DNA of 18,476 nucleotides from an uncultured Candidatus Melainabacteria bacterium (GCA_934675685.1 CAKURL010000030.1:1-18476), one strand, 5' to 3'. Positions 5,886 through 12,804 are shown, numbered from the stretch's first letter. Notes: generated from the sequence alone by a model not told the origin. Numbers and translations are program-made.

Positions 5886-7121
5886 TTAAGCAAATGTTTT
5901 GAAAGTTTTTTCAACGTTGTCTTGAATAACTTTGTCAACGGAATCGACTTCGGTCGTTACCGCACTTCTTTGTGTTTCGATGTTGTCTAATTCCATTTCT
6001 AATTTTTTATCTTTTGTTTCGATTTGTTGTTGCAATCTTTTGTATTTTGCGCTTGCTGCGTCGTCGTCATCATCATAGTTTTCGTCTGTGATTTGAGACA
6101 ATGAATCCCAAGAAACTTTTGACCATTTGTCTTCGTTTGTCAAAGCGTCTTTGTTGTCTACGAAGCTTTCGATTGAATATAAACCATTTCTCAAGCATTC
6201 TTGTAGATAGTTTGAACAGCCTTTTGTACCTGAACCATTGTTTACGGTGAGCGCTGGGTCAACTACATAAGTCTTGTCTCCCACTACATATTCGTTTTTG
6301 CCTGTGCCTTTTTTGATTGAAGTAGTGCCCTTGGCTAATACTTTATAAGTAGTGTCTTTTTGAGTCATTGTAGCGACTTCTTTTCCTGCTGTGCCGCCTT
6401 CTGAGAAGGTTACGATTGGATAAGTGTACAATGGTTTTCCGTCTCCGTCATTTTGAACAGAACTTGGAACGGCTTTGTTAGAATCTTTTGTTGTTTTACC
6501 TTCGATATCAAGGAAATATTGGTTGCTGTCTAGTGTTACTTTTTCGCCGGATTTGCTTTCTGTTTTGGTAGCGTTTGTAATGTTGTCCACATTTTTGTTG
6601 TAGTTTGGAATATAAGTGCTTTTGTCTGTCACTTCTACATATTCTTCTGTGTCCAATCCGCCTGCAAATGTTCCTGCTTCGATTTCCTTGGCAGCTGCTT
6701 CGTCTACCCCAGGGATTTCTGTCAAAGAAGAAATAACAATGTTCCCGTTTGCATCTGTTAAGCGATACATACCATTAACTTTGTAGCCGCCATTATAGAA
6801 GTTGTCTGCTGCTGTAGTAGATTGCAAACCTGCTTCTGTTGCGGTCAAGTTTCCGTTTTTAACTGCGGCAATAAGACCGGAAGTCAAACTTGTGTATGTC
6901 AAGTTGAAAGACGTGCTTGTGCCGGAGTTGCTTGTTTGTGTACCCATACAGTTGATTACCATGTCTCTGTTGGAAGTAGCTTCTTCATATTCAGAAGAAA
7001 TTTTTTCCAATTCAGAAGTTAGGTTCAATCTTTGTTGGGAAATTTGCTGTGCTCTAAATTCTAAATCATTTTTTCTGGCAGTTAATAATAACATTCTGCC
7101 TTGGCTTGCTGATAGACCCAT
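5886..7121 (-). CDS. Coiled-coil protein with conserved MGLSASQ N-terminus, function unknown
   Basis: 411 aa. The N-terminus is highly patterned: MGLSASQGRMLLLTARKNDL, then EFRAQQISQQRLNLTSELEK, continuing as helix to about residue 55. Residues about 60-340 are a Thr/Ser/Asn/Gly-rich, probably beta-rich region. An Asp run at 350-354 precedes a long C-terminal coiled coil (RLQQQIETKDKKLEMELDNI and onward) to the end. I remember this N-terminal motif from multi-copy genes of gut Melainabacteria but know no function. Helical ends around a variable middle resemble flagellin or hook-associated proteins, though sequence identity to them is not apparent. There is no signal peptide or transmembrane helix. 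The start at 7121 has AGGTGG just upstream; a 24-residue longer reading adds a basic segment with no ribosome binding site. It lies 124 bases downstream of the small Cys-rich gene on the same strand. Confidence 0.75.
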   Translation of the reverse strand: MGLSASQGRMLLLTARKNDLEFRAQQISQQRLNLTSELEKISSEYEEATSNRDMVINCMGTQTSNSGTSTSFNLTYTSLTSGLIAAVKNGNLTATEAGLQSTTAADNFYNGGYKVNGMYRLTDANGNIVISSLTEIPGVDEAAAKEIEAGTFAGGLDTEEYVEVTDKSTYIPNYNKNVDNITNATKTESKSGEKVTLDSNQYFLDIEGKTTKDSNKAVPSSVQNDGDGKPLYTYPIVTFSEGGTAGKEVATMTQKDTTYKVLAKGTTSIKKGTGKNEYVVGDKTYVVDPALTVNNGSGTKGCSNYLQECLRNGLYSIESFVDNKDALTNEDKWSKVSWDSLSQITDENYDDDDDAASAKYKRLQQQIETKDKKLEMELDNIETQRSAVTTEVDSVDKVIQDNVEKTFKTFA

Positions 7122-7245
7122 TTTTACCACCTTTGCTTTCAAATTACTTTTAAAAAGTATTCTCTTTTTACATAATTTAAATTCCCGAGGCAAAAAATCT
7201 ATAACAAAATATTTTGATTATCTTAATCTTTCTTAACAATAAAAT

Positions 7246-7431
7246 CTATTGTGCCCTAAAGAAGCGGTTTTTGAGCCCACCTTCTTTGATTTCGATTTTG
7301 ATAGGGCGAGCGCATTTGGGGCAAGAGCCTCTATAACAGCTTCCGTCTTTCGACTTATAAATTCTTCCATAGACGTTACAACATTCAAACATAATCCCCA
7401 AGAATTCTCTTTTTTTTCTTTCGTTTTCCAT
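7246..7431 (-). CDS. Small Cys-rich (zinc-ribbon-like) protein
   Basis: 61 aa. The core reads FECCNVYGRIYKSKDGSCYR followed by GSCPKCARPIKIEIKEGG and ends NRFFRAQ. A Cys-Cys pair (17-18), Cys33, and the CPKC knuckle (Cys37 and Cys40) make a plausible zinc-binding fold. The whole looks like a conserved small-protein family rather than random coding, with G-CPKC and the GG..NRFF tail as landmarks. The start at 7431 is chosen because AAGGA lies about eight bases upstream; a 10-residue longer reading from 7461 has no good site. An overlapping frame (7233-7448) is a shadow. Function unknown; a role in transcription or RNA binding is possible for such ribbons but unproven. Confidence 0.68.
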   Translation of the reverse strand: MENERKKREFLGIMFECCNVYGRIYKSKDGSCYRGSCPKCARPIKIEIKEGGLKNRFFRAQ

Positions 7432-7511
7432 ATAAATTTCCTTCGCATATAAATATCCCATCTTTTCGTGCTTTATAAATCCGACTTTTGTTGGAATTTT
7501 TTTGCTTTCTT

Positions 7512-7540
7512 TTGCAAAAGGGATAAAAAAGTTGTAGAAT
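7512..7540 (+). promoter_or_regulatory. Promoter of the symporter operon
   Basis: TTGCAA (7512-7517) and TAGAAT (7535-7540) are spaced by 17 bases, predicting a start near 7547 and a leader of about 25 bases that carries GAGGAAA before the ATG. Confidence 0.65.
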
Positions 7541-7571
7541 TAATTGAATAGTAAAATGAGGAAAATTACCC

Positions 7572-8903
7572 ATGGGTTTACACATGCAGGTTGTTATAGC
7601 TTTGCTTCTGGGCATTAAAAGAAACGGACATATTTTTATAGGGTTGTTGCTTGGGATAATTGCAGGCTGCTTTTTGCCAAAAGACACTTATCCACAAGTA
7701 TTCAATATATTGAATTTTGTCGGAAAAGCATTTATTAATATTATCCAAATGATAGTTTTGCCTTTGGTTGTGAGCGCTATTATAATCGGCATTTCAAACA
7801 TAGGGGATTCTAAACAGCTCACAAAATTAGGCGGAAAAATGATATTCTATTATGGAATAATCACAGTTGCCGCTGTGGTGATTGCTGCAATTTTGGCTTT
7901 AGTTTTTCAACCAGGGGTCAATGCAAAAGCTTTGATTCAACCCGACACGATTTCTGCTGTGCAGTCTTTCGTGTCTGACGCTTTGACATATCAAAAAGCA
8001 AATTTATCTCAAATTTTCCTTGATTTAATTCCAAGAAACCCAATCACAGCGCTCGCTGAAGGAAAAATGATTCCTATTATCATTTTTGTTTCTTTATTTG
8101 CTGTGGCATTATCTAAAGCAGGCGACATTTCAAGGCCTTTGGTTTCAATGTTTGAAAGCGTTTTTGCAGCAACTATGAAAATCACAGATTGGATTATGTA
8201 TCTTGCTGCCCCTGGTATTTTTGCTCTTACCGCATGTGCTGTTTCAAACTTTGGGATTGGGGTTTTCTCAAACATTTCGACTTTTGTAGTAGTTGTTTTG
8301 TTTGCTTTAGCAATTCAATTTTTCTTAGTATATCCTTTGGTTTTAAAAATATTTTCTAAAGTTCCTGTTGGAAAATTATATGCAGCATTAACAGAAGCAA
8401 TTATGGTTGCTTTTGGGACAGCCTCTTCTTCTGCAACTTTGCCTTTGACTATTACATGCTGCGAAAAAAGAGGGATTTCGAACAGAATCTGCTCTTTTGT
8501 TTTGCCTTTGGGGGCGACTTTAAACATGGACGGAACAGCAATCATGCAAACGATTTCCGTGATTTTCTTGGCTCAAATGTATGGTGTTGAATTAACTCCT
8601 CTTTTGATTGTGGAAATTGCTTTCCTTGCAATTGTGGCTTCTTCTACTTCTGCAGGTATCCCAGGGGCAGGTATGATTACAATTGTGCTTATCTTGAATG
8701 GAATCGGGCTTTCTCCTGAACAATTAGTTGTAGGTTTTTCTTTACTATATACTTTAGAAAGATTCTTGGATATGTTTAGAACAATCTGTAACGTGACTTC
8801 TGACGCTGTTGTGGCGGCTGCAATTGCGGATAACGAAAACGAATTGAATTACGAATTGCTTTCAGGTGAAATTCAAAAGCCAAAAACGAATGTTCAAGCA
8901 TAA
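7572..8903 (+). CDS. Dicarboxylate/amino acid:cation symporter (DAACS/GltP family)
   Basis: 443-aa inner-membrane transporter of the excitatory amino acid transporter family, expected to import glutamate, aspartate or a C4-dicarboxylate with Na+ or H+. Several transmembrane helices are visible. The first re-entrant loop has the serine-rich SSSATLPLTITCCEKRGIS, the NMDGT motif is at residues 318-322, and the second loop is SSTSAGIPGAGMIT. In helix 8 the substrate-site residues of the archaeal homologue GltPh are present: Asp400 (D394), Arg403 (R397), Thr404, Asn407 (N401) and Asp411 (D405). Arg403 with Asp400 favours an acidic amino acid substrate. Glu replaces the cation-site Asp390. The gene is followed after 11 bases by rlmH and then pdp, likely one transcript. 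Confidence 0.92.
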   Translation: MGLHMQVVIALLLGIKRNGHIFIGLLLGIIAGCFLPKDTYPQVFNILNFVGKAFINIIQMIVLPLVVSAIIIGISNIGDSKQLTKLGGKMIFYYGIITVAAVVIAAILALVFQPGVNAKALIQPDTISAVQSFVSDALTYQKANLSQIFLDLIPRNPITALAEGKMIPIIIFVSLFAVALSKAGDISRPLVSMFESVFAATMKITDWIMYLAAPGIFALTACAVSNFGIGVFSNISTFVVVVLFALAIQFFLVYPLVLKIFSKVPVGKLYAALTEAIMVAFGTASSSATLPLTITCCEKRGISNRICSFVLPLGATLNMDGTAIMQTISVIFLAQMYGVELTPLLIVEIAFLAIVASSTSAGIPGAGMITIVLILNGIGLSPEQLVVGFSLLYTLERFLDMFRTICNVTSDAVVAAAIADNENELNYELLSGEIQKPKTNVQA

Positions 8904-8914
8904 GGGATTTTGTT

Positions 8915-9346
8915 TTGAATATCAAAGTCGTTTTAGAAGGAAAATTAAAAGAAAGTTTTTATAAAGAAGGCGCTTTTGAATATCAAAAGCGCTTATTAAA
9001 TCGAGTATCTATTTTAGAAGTTCCTTCAATTAAGGATTATTTGAAAAACAACAAAAATGGTGCCCAAGATGGCGTTTTTATAGTTACTATGGAAATCGAA
9101 GGCAAAGAACTTTCGAGCCCTGATTTTGCAAAAAAAATCAGACAAATAGAGACAGATGGGAGATATCGAGAAATCCTTTTTTTGATAGGGGGCGCTTTCG
9201 GGCTTGAAAAAGAAGTTAGAGATATGTCTGATTTTAAATTTTCGATGTCAAAATTGACTTTTTTGCACCAAGAAGCGGTGTTGATTTTGATGGAACAAAT
9301 TTATAGGGCGCATTGTATTTTGAATAATATCAAATATCATAAATAA
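8915..9346 (+). CDS. rlmH: 23S rRNA (pseudouridine(1915)-N3)-methyltransferase RlmH
   Basis: SPOUT-class methyltransferase that uses SAM to methylate pseudouridine 1915 in helix 69 of 23S rRNA on the assembled 70S ribosome. At 143 aa, with the IGGAFG SAM-binding knot loop (about 91-96) and the C-terminal EQIYRAHCILNNIKYHK, it fits the family; the usual ending is EQLYRA...PYH. The start is TTG at 8915, supported by AAGGGA (8902-8907), which overlaps the stop codon of the symporter gene. This suggests translational coupling. Confidence 0.92.
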   Translation: MNIKVVLEGKLKESFYKEGAFEYQKRLLNRVSILEVPSIKDYLKNNKNGAQDGVFIVTMEIEGKELSSPDFAKKIRQIETDGRYREILFLIGGAFGLEKEVRDMSDFKFSMSKLTFLHQEAVLILMEQIYRAHCILNNIKYHK

Positions 9347-9360
9347 GATCAGGAGAAAAA

Positions 9361-10665
9361 ATGAGAGCAGTAGATTTAATCCAAAAGAAAAAAGAAGGCA
9401 AGGAACACACTAAAGAAGAAATTTATTTTTTAGTTGAAAACTATACAAAAGGCTTAATTGAAGACTACCAAATGTCTGCTTGGCTTATGGCTGTGTGCTT
9501 TAAAGGGTTATCTGACAAAGAAACAGCATATTTGACTCAAAGCTTTATCGATAGCGGCGATATTTTGGATTTTTCTTCTGTGAGCGATTTTATTGCAGAC
9601 AAACACTCGACAGGTGGCGTCGGAGACAAAGTCACTCTTGTTTTAATCCCGATTTTGGCGACTTTAGGGATTTATACTGCAAAGCTCTCAGGGCGAGGCT
9701 TGGGCTTTACGGGCGGCACTATAGACAAGCTTGAATCAATTCCAAATTTTAAAGTTGAATTATCAAACGAAGAATTTTTAAAACAAATTAAAGATATTAA
9801 AGTGGCGATTTCTGCTCAAAGCGCAAATTTAACTCCAGCCGACGGCAAAATCTATGCTCTTCGAGACGTGACTGCAACTGTGGACAATAAATCTTTGATT
9901 TGCGCTTCTGTGGTTTCTAAAAAAATTGCCTCTGGGGCGACTTCTATCGTCCTTGATGTTAAATATGGCTCCGGCGCATTTTTAAAAACAGCAAAAGAAG
10001 CTTCCGAGCTTGCTAGTTTAATGGTCTCGACAGGAAAACTTTTAAACAAAAATATAGATACTATTTTGAGCGCTATGGAACAGCCTTTGGGGTTTGCTGT
10101 TGGAAATAGCTTAGAAGTGATTGAAAGCATTGAATTTTTAAAAGGCAACTATAGAGAAGATTTATATGAAATCACTCTTGAAATCGCAGCGAAAACTTTA
10201 ATTAATTGCAAAAAAGCAAGCAGTTTTGAAGCTGCAAAAGATATGGTGGATAGTGCAATTAAATCTGGGCGCGCTTTAGAAAAATTTAGAGAAATCGTAA
10301 TAGCGCAACACGGAGACAAAAACGTCATAGATGACTATTCCTTGTTTAAAATAGGAAAAAACACAATTGATATAGTTTCTAATGAAAATGGTTATATTCA
10401 AGAGCTCGACGCGTTAAAAATAGCACATAGCGCAAAATTGTTGGGCGCAGGAAGAGATAAAAAAACCGATCCAATTAACTATGGCGCAGGTATTAGGCTT
10501 CATAAAAAAATAGCAGATAAAGTAGAAAAAGGCGAAATTTTAGCTACTTTATATTTTGACGATGTCTCAAAAGAAAGAATTGATCAAGCAATCGAAGAAG
10601 CAAATTTGGCTTATAAAATTTCAGATTGTGAAGTTCAAAAACCTGTTTTAATTTATAAAGGCTAA
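9361..10665 (+). CDS. pdp: Pyrimidine-nucleoside phosphorylase (thymidine phosphorylase family)
   Basis: Reversibly splits uridine or thymidine with phosphate into base and (deoxy)ribose 1-phosphate in nucleoside salvage and catabolism. At 434 aa it has the all-helical N-domain (MRAVDLIQKKKEGKEHTKEE), the phosphate loop DKHSTGGVGDK (80-90), SGRGLG-TGGTIDKLE (110-124), and the C-terminal domain. The pyrimidine-binding set Arg168, Ser183 and Lys187 matches E. coli R171, S186 and K190. One oddity: the normally conserved His of GRGLGHTGGT is Phe116. The N-terminus resembles Bacillus Pdp more than DeoA, so a broad uridine/thymidine enzyme is likelier than a strict thymidine one. It starts 14 bases after rlmH with AGGAG upstream. 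Confidence 0.93.
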   Translation: MRAVDLIQKKKEGKEHTKEEIYFLVENYTKGLIEDYQMSAWLMAVCFKGLSDKETAYLTQSFIDSGDILDFSSVSDFIADKHSTGGVGDKVTLVLIPILATLGIYTAKLSGRGLGFTGGTIDKLESIPNFKVELSNEEFLKQIKDIKVAISAQSANLTPADGKIYALRDVTATVDNKSLICASVVSKKIASGATSIVLDVKYGSGAFLKTAKEASELASLMVSTGKLLNKNIDTILSAMEQPLGFAVGNSLEVIESIEFLKGNYREDLYEITLEIAAKTLINCKKASSFEAAKDMVDSAIKSGRALEKFREIVIAQHGDKNVIDDYSLFKIGKNTIDIVSNENGYIQELDALKIAHSAKLLGAGRDKKTDPINYGAGIRLHKKIADKVEKGEILATLYFDDVSKERIDQAIEEANLAYKISDCEVQKPVLIYKG

Positions 10666-10688
10666 TTTGAAATTTTAATATTGTTCGC

Positions 10689-10717
10689 TTGACAACAAAG
10701 GTTATTAGTTTTAATAT
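10689..10717 (+). promoter_or_regulatory. Promoter of the Cys-rich protein gene
   Basis: TTGACA (10689-10694) and TAATAT (10712-10717) with a 17-base spacer predict a start at about 10724, inside the palindrome at 10720-10742. The 12-mer TTTTAATATTGT occurs at 10673-10684 and again at 10709-10720, the second copy covering the -10 element. Confidence 0.7.
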
Positions 10718-10719
10718 TG

Positions 10720-10742
10720 TACCATACCCCCGAGGGGTGGTA
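10720..10742. promoter_or_regulatory. CsoR-like operator palindrome
   Basis: TACCA (10720-10724) and TGGTA (10738-10742) flank CCCC (10727-10730) and GGGG (10734-10737), a GC-rich imperfect palindrome in otherwise AT-rich DNA. It starts three bases past the -10 element and covers the predicted transcription start. Tracts of the form TACCCC-N-GGGGT are typical operators of the CsoR/RcnR family, which sense copper, nickel or aldehydes. On the minus strand CGGGGGTATGG matches, as I recall it, the Bacillus copZA CsoR site. The downstream Cys-rich gene fits a copper role. No csoR gene is in the window. Confidence 0.6.
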
Positions 10743-10768
10743 GAAATAAAAATTAGAAGGAGTAAAAT

Positions 10769-11152
10769 ATGAAAAAATTTCTAGTAGCGCTCGTTGCGAT
10801 ATTTGCTATGGCATTTATGACATCTGGCGTTTTCGCTTGCGAAAAATGTGCGCAAGAAACAGCAAATTGTAATTGCAAATGCCACCAAACTTGCGAAAAA
10901 GATTGTGATTGCGGCTGCCACAAAGGCGAAAAATGCGACAAAAAAGATTGTAAATGTAAAAAATGCGATTGCACAAAATGCGAAAAAGATTGCAATTGTG
11001 TTTGCCATAAGGGTGAAAAATGTAATTGCGAAAAATGTAAAGATAATTGCAAATGCGACAAAAATTGCGATTGCAAAAAAGGAGCAAAATCCGACAAAAG
11101 AGCAAGAAAATTTAAACTCTTTCAAAAGAAAATCAAATGCAATTGCGATTAA
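10769..11152 (+). CDS. Secreted cysteine-rich, metallothionein-like protein
   Basis: 127 aa. A clear Sec signal peptide (MKKFLVALVAIFAMAFMTSG then VFA) should be cut after Ala23, giving a mature chain that starts at Cys24. The mature 104 residues contain 27 cysteines, mostly as C-x-C and C-x-x-C pairs, with many Lys and Asp and four His. A module is repeated: CEKDCDCGCHKGEKC and CEKDCNCVCHKGEKC. The tail is basic (KSDKRARKFKLFQKKIKCNC). Such composition fits chelation of soft metals such as copper, zinc or cadmium outside the cytoplasm; no named family is recognised. The operator-like palindrome upstream suggests metal-induced expression. It is not a convincing lipoprotein because Phe stands at -2. 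AAGGAG (10757-10762) lies six bases before the ATG. Antisense and shifted frames here are long only because of the repetitive codons. Confidence 0.82.
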   Translation: MKKFLVALVAIFAMAFMTSGVFACEKCAQETANCNCKCHQTCEKDCDCGCHKGEKCDKKDCKCKKCDCTKCEKDCNCVCHKGEKCNCEKCKDNCKCDKNCDCKKGAKSDKRARKFKLFQKKIKCNCD

Positions 11153-11154
11153 CC

Positions 11155-11345
11155 CGAGCTAAGCGAGAGCCAGACAGGCTTGCCGGCTTGAGCAAAGCGA
11201 GGGCATAGGTGTGTGAAGTCCGTGACGGCAGACCGATGAGGTCTGGCGAACAGGACGCAAGCCGTACCCGAGTGCAAGGTGAGTTTAACAATGTTGTCTG
11301 CGATAGCAATGCAATGGGCATTTATGGATAAAATGAAAACTGAAT
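11155..11345 (+). repeat. Structured repeat, third copy (core 11177-11264), in the 3' region of the Cys-rich gene
   Basis: A GC-rich, gene-free segment between the stop codon and the terminator. The core contains, in order, a closing arm (GGCTTGC at 11177-11183), GAGGGCA (11199-11205), GTGTGTGAAG, GTGACGGC, GCAGACC (11228-11234), TGGCGA (11244-11249), CAGGA (11251-11255) and the arm GCAAGCC (11257-11263). CAGACC and GGTCTG form a hairpin around GATGA. The block order equals that of the minus-strand copies at 5507-5781, but the internal hairpins differ in size and sequence. It would be transcribed together with the Cys-rich gene. It does not match RNase P RNA, tmRNA, SRP RNA or 6S RNA by eye. 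Confidence 0.65.
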
Positions 11346-11357
11346 AAGTAAATTTAC

Positions 11358-11384
11358 GACCAGAAAATTTTTCTGGTCTTTTTA
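11358..11384 (+). terminator. Intrinsic terminator of the Cys-rich gene transcript
   Basis: GACCAGAA (11358-11365) and TTCTGGTC (11371-11378) form an 8-bp stem with a 5-base loop, followed by TTTTTAATTTT. It ends a transcript that includes the structured segment. From here to 11549 the DNA is plain AT-rich sequence with nothing recognisable. Confidence 0.88.
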
Positions 11385-11529
11385 ATTTTGCTAAGATTGA
11401 AAACATGTTCTTTGTTTGATTAAACAATCTATTATCTTGAATTTGTCTTGGTTAAAAATTAAAGCTTTAATTCATTTAAATTTTTAAACTGGCTTATCCT
11501 AAATCTTTATTTATTCTTTATAAAAAATC

Positions 11530-11558
11530 TTCCATACTTGTGCTACTATTGTTATAAT
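11530..11558 (+). promoter_or_regulatory. Extended -10 promoter of the aminotransferase gene
   Basis: A perfect TATAAT (11553-11558) is preceded by TG at 11550-11551 (TGTTATAAT), an extended -10. The -35 region TTCCAT (11530-11535) at 17 bases is weak, as is usual with extended -10 promoters. AGGAG precedes the ATG at 11582. Confidence 0.72.
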
Positions 11559-11581
11559 GGAAAATTCAAGAGGAGAAAAAG

Positions 11582-12694
11582 ATGAGAATTCCTATTATCA
11601 ATTCAAAAAGACAATACGAAACAATTGCAAAAGAAGCTGAAGCTGCTGTTTTAGAGGTAATGAGAAGCGGCTCTTATATTTTAGGGCAAAACAACAAAGA
11701 ATTTGAAAAAGAAATGTGCGAATTTCTTGATTGCAAACATGCTGTTGCTTTAAATTCCGGCACAGACGCGCTTCATTTGGCTCTTCGAGCATTAGACATT
11801 AAAGAAGGCGATGAAGTAATTTCTACTGCTTTTACTTTTGTTGCGACATCTGAATCAATAGGAATTGTGGGCGCTAAGCCTGTTTTTGTGGATATCGACC
11901 CTGATACATTCAACATTGACCCTGCTAAAATCGAAGCAGCTATCACTCCAAAAACAAAAGCGATTATCCCAGTCCACTTATATGGTCAACCATGCGATAT
12001 GGACCCAATCATGGATATCGCAAAACGTCACAATTTGTTTGTAATTGAAGACGCTTGCCAAGCAATCGGCGCTGAATATAAAGGCAAAAAAGTGGGCACA
12101 ATAGGTGACATCGGCTGCTTTAGCTTCTATCCTACTAAAAACTTGGGCACAATGGGCGACGGTGGCATGTTGACTACAAACTCTGAATACATCAAAAATA
12201 GAGTTCTTGCTTTAAGAAACCATGGCGGCGCTGTTCGTTATCATCACGACGAAATCGGCGTAAACTCAAGACTAGACGAAATCCAAGCTGCAATTTTAAG
12301 AGTGAAATTGCCTTATATTAAAAAATGGAACGAATTGAGAAGGGAACACGCTGCATTTTACAACGAACTTTTCTCAAAATGCGACAAAATCGAAACTCCA
12401 AAAGAACTAGATGGAACATATTGCGTATATCACCAATACACAGTTAAAGTTCCAAATAGAGACGAAGTGCACAAACTTTTGGCGGAAGCTGGAATCGGCG
12501 CTATGATATATTACCCAATCCCATTGCATTTGCAAAAAGTCCATGAAAAATACAACTTCAAAGAAGGCATGCTTCCAAACACAGAAAAAGACACAAAACT
12601 CGTTATGAGCTTGCCTATGTTCGCGGAAATCACAAAAGAAGAACAAGAAGAAGTTGCAAAAACTTTAATCGAAATTGTAGAAAAAATGGCATAA
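11582..12694 (+). CDS. DegT/DnrJ/EryC1/StrS family sugar aminotransferase
   Basis: 370-aa PLP enzyme that transfers an amino group, usually from glutamate, to a keto-sugar nucleotide for surface polysaccharide synthesis. Landmarks are SGSYILGQNNKEFEKEMCEF, the NSGTDALHLALRALDIKEGD segment, IEDACQAIGA with the PLP-pairing Asp157, SFYPTKNLGTMGDGG with the PLP lysine Lys186, and NSRLDEIQAAIL. Much of the chain resembles WbpE-type UDP-GlcNAc3NAc-acid aminotransferases (GAKPVFVDIDPDTFNIDP, TPKTKAIIPVHLYGQPCDMD, IYYPIPLHLQKV). The exact sugar cannot be told from sequence. It is monocistronic, with its own promoter and terminator, and no other sugar genes are adjacent. Confidence 0.93.
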   Translation: MRIPIINSKRQYETIAKEAEAAVLEVMRSGSYILGQNNKEFEKEMCEFLDCKHAVALNSGTDALHLALRALDIKEGDEVISTAFTFVATSESIGIVGAKPVFVDIDPDTFNIDPAKIEAAITPKTKAIIPVHLYGQPCDMDPIMDIAKRHNLFVIEDACQAIGAEYKGKKVGTIGDIGCFSFYPTKNLGTMGDGGMLTTNSEYIKNRVLALRNHGGAVRYHHDEIGVNSRLDEIQAAILRVKLPYIKKWNELRREHAAFYNELFSKCDKIETPKELDGTYCVYHQYTVKVPNRDEVHKLLAEAGIGAMIYYPIPLHLQKVHEKYNFKEGMLPNTEKDTKLVMSLPMFAEITKEEQEEVAKTLIEIVEKMA

Positions 12695-12710
12695 AAACAA
12701 TAAATTTTTT

Positions 12711-12750
12711 AAAAAAGGTCTTTGAGGTTTTCCTTGAAGGCCTTTTTTTG
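12711..12750. terminator. Strong intrinsic terminator after the aminotransferase gene
   Basis: The left arm (12711-12727) and right arm (12732-12748) can pair over all 17 positions with three G-U wobbles around a TTTT loop. The arms end in AAAAAAGG and CCTTTTTTT, so it should work rightwards strongly and leftwards too. Confidence 0.92.
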
Positions 12751-12768
12751 TAAATAATCTTTACCTTT

Positions 12769-12798
12769 TTGCCCAAAGGTCTTTTCTTTTGTTAAAAT
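12769..12798 (+). promoter_or_regulatory. Promoter giving a probably leaderless mRNA
   Basis: TTGCCC (12769-12774) and TAAAAT (12793-12798), 18 bases apart. Only six bases (TTTAGT) separate the -10 from the ATG at 12805, so transcription should begin at or within a base or two of the start codon. There is no Shine-Dalgarno sequence. Confidence 0.55.
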
Positions 12799-12804
12799 TT
12801 TAGT

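Noticed and set aside
5886..7121. Flagellin or hook-associated protein
   Set aside because: Only the general layout fits; the conserved flagellin termini are absent and no flagellar gene is in the window.
7122..7193. 24-residue N-terminal extension of the MGLSASQ protein
   Set aside because: No ribosome binding site for the upstream start, whereas AGGTGG precedes the internal ATG and the conserved motif starts exactly there.
7233..7448. Second 71-aa minus-strand frame overlapping the zinc-ribbon-like gene
   Set aside because: No motif and no ribosome binding site; the other frame has the ordered cysteines.
10835..10843. Lipobox at the end of the Cys-rich protein signal peptide
   Set aside because: Val-Phe-Ala-Cys has Phe at -2, which lipoprotein signal peptidase motifs do not normally allow; ordinary signal peptidase I cleavage is likelier.
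10753..11162. Several long open frames on both strands overlapping the Cys-rich gene
   Set aside because: They result from the repeated TGC/TGT-AAA codons of the real gene; none has a ribosome binding site or sensible composition, while the chosen frame has a signal peptide and AAGGAG.
11155..11345. RNase P RNA, tmRNA, SRP RNA or 6S RNA
   Set aside because: None of their conserved cores (for example GAGGAAAGTCC of RNase P or GGTCAGG-GGAAGCAGC of SRP RNA) is present.
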